Source: Luscinia megarhynchos (lineage: Eukaryota; Chordata; Aves; Passeriformes; Turdidae). From it: a DNA stretch of 64,000 bases. The stretch lies in the NCBI GenBank assembly GCA_034336665.1, contig JAPFBE010000032.1, positions 3,658,001-3,722,000 of the forward strand, in the 5' to 3' direction. How positions within the stretch are numbered: position 1 is the first letter of the stretch; the number at the start of each line of letters is the position of its first letter. The notes below the pieces were generated by a model, which was not told the origin of the DNA, searched no databases, and worked only from the letters and a program-made list of their open reading frames with translations. The translations under genes and the position numbers were made by a program. Positions 63,972-64,000 of this stretch are shown piece after piece.

Positions 63972-64000
63972 AAGCACATGCGAGACCCATGGGTGGCCTT
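63743..64000 (+). CDS. pro: ERVK pro (N-terminal part, runs off the window)
   Basis: In the frame -1 to gag there is no stop in 86 codons from the slip site to the window end. The visible part is the proline/alanine-rich link (for example STIKPTCTSGKPTTAPWGR) that precedes the dUTPase/protease domains in betaretrovirus-like elements. The catalytic domains lie beyond the window, so only position and frame support the call. It overlaps the last 229 bases of gag. Confidence 0.7.

Overview
The window reads as a songbird (passerine) genome, most likely part of the female-specific W chromosome. The passerine call rests on a SINE with a tRNA-Ile head and a CR1 tail (about 8,236-8,384, TguSINE1-like), abundant CR1 LINEs, and many avian-type ERVL, ERVK and ERV1 LTRs. 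The W call is inference. Two minus-strand exons match CTIF, a gene I recall as Z-linked in birds with a W gametolog. They are diverged, one has lost its splice acceptor AG, and by my own tally roughly two thirds of the window is recognisable retroelement, as expected of the avian W. No bacterial-style genes, CRISPR arrays or rRNA genes are present.

Layout. 1-2,043: antisense gag-pro-pol of a degraded ERVL. 2,044-6,076: LTRs, including a 644-bp solo LTR with target-site duplication (TSD) and a very long (~1.5 kb) inverted solo LTR that carries a smaller LTR. 6,795-9,097: a CR1 split by two LTRs, the SINE and another LTR. About 9,100-14,500: host-derived sequence with the two CTIF exons. 14,540-20,580: a long CR1 with ORF1 and ORF2 remnants, broken by three LTR insertions, one containing a fourth. 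20,926-34,453: an ERVL provirus (TSD CCCAG) whose 5' LTR contains a complete 7-kb ERVK provirus (TSD AAGAAA). 35,973-51,307: solo LTRs, a defective ERV1 (37,858-41,369, TSD AGAA), a second copy of the long LTR, ERV 5' fragments, a YBX1 retropseudogene and two odd tandem repeats. 51,308-56,968: mostly unrecognised host sequence. 56,969-58,386: two related LTRs, one with a strong plus-strand G-to-A signature. 59,383-61,128: three LTRs nested one inside the other, each with its own TSD. 61,380-64,000: the 5' half of a young-looking ERVK with a tRNA-Phe primer site, an uninterrupted 726-codon gag, and a gag-pro -1 frameshift signal with a 10-bp GC stem. The element runs off the window.

The retroelements are layered. 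TSDs let the insertion order be read directly in several places. Coding capacity is lost in every element except the last gag and the pro reading frame that follows it. The only host coding sequence I can support is the pair of CTIF exons and the dead YBX1 retrocopy.
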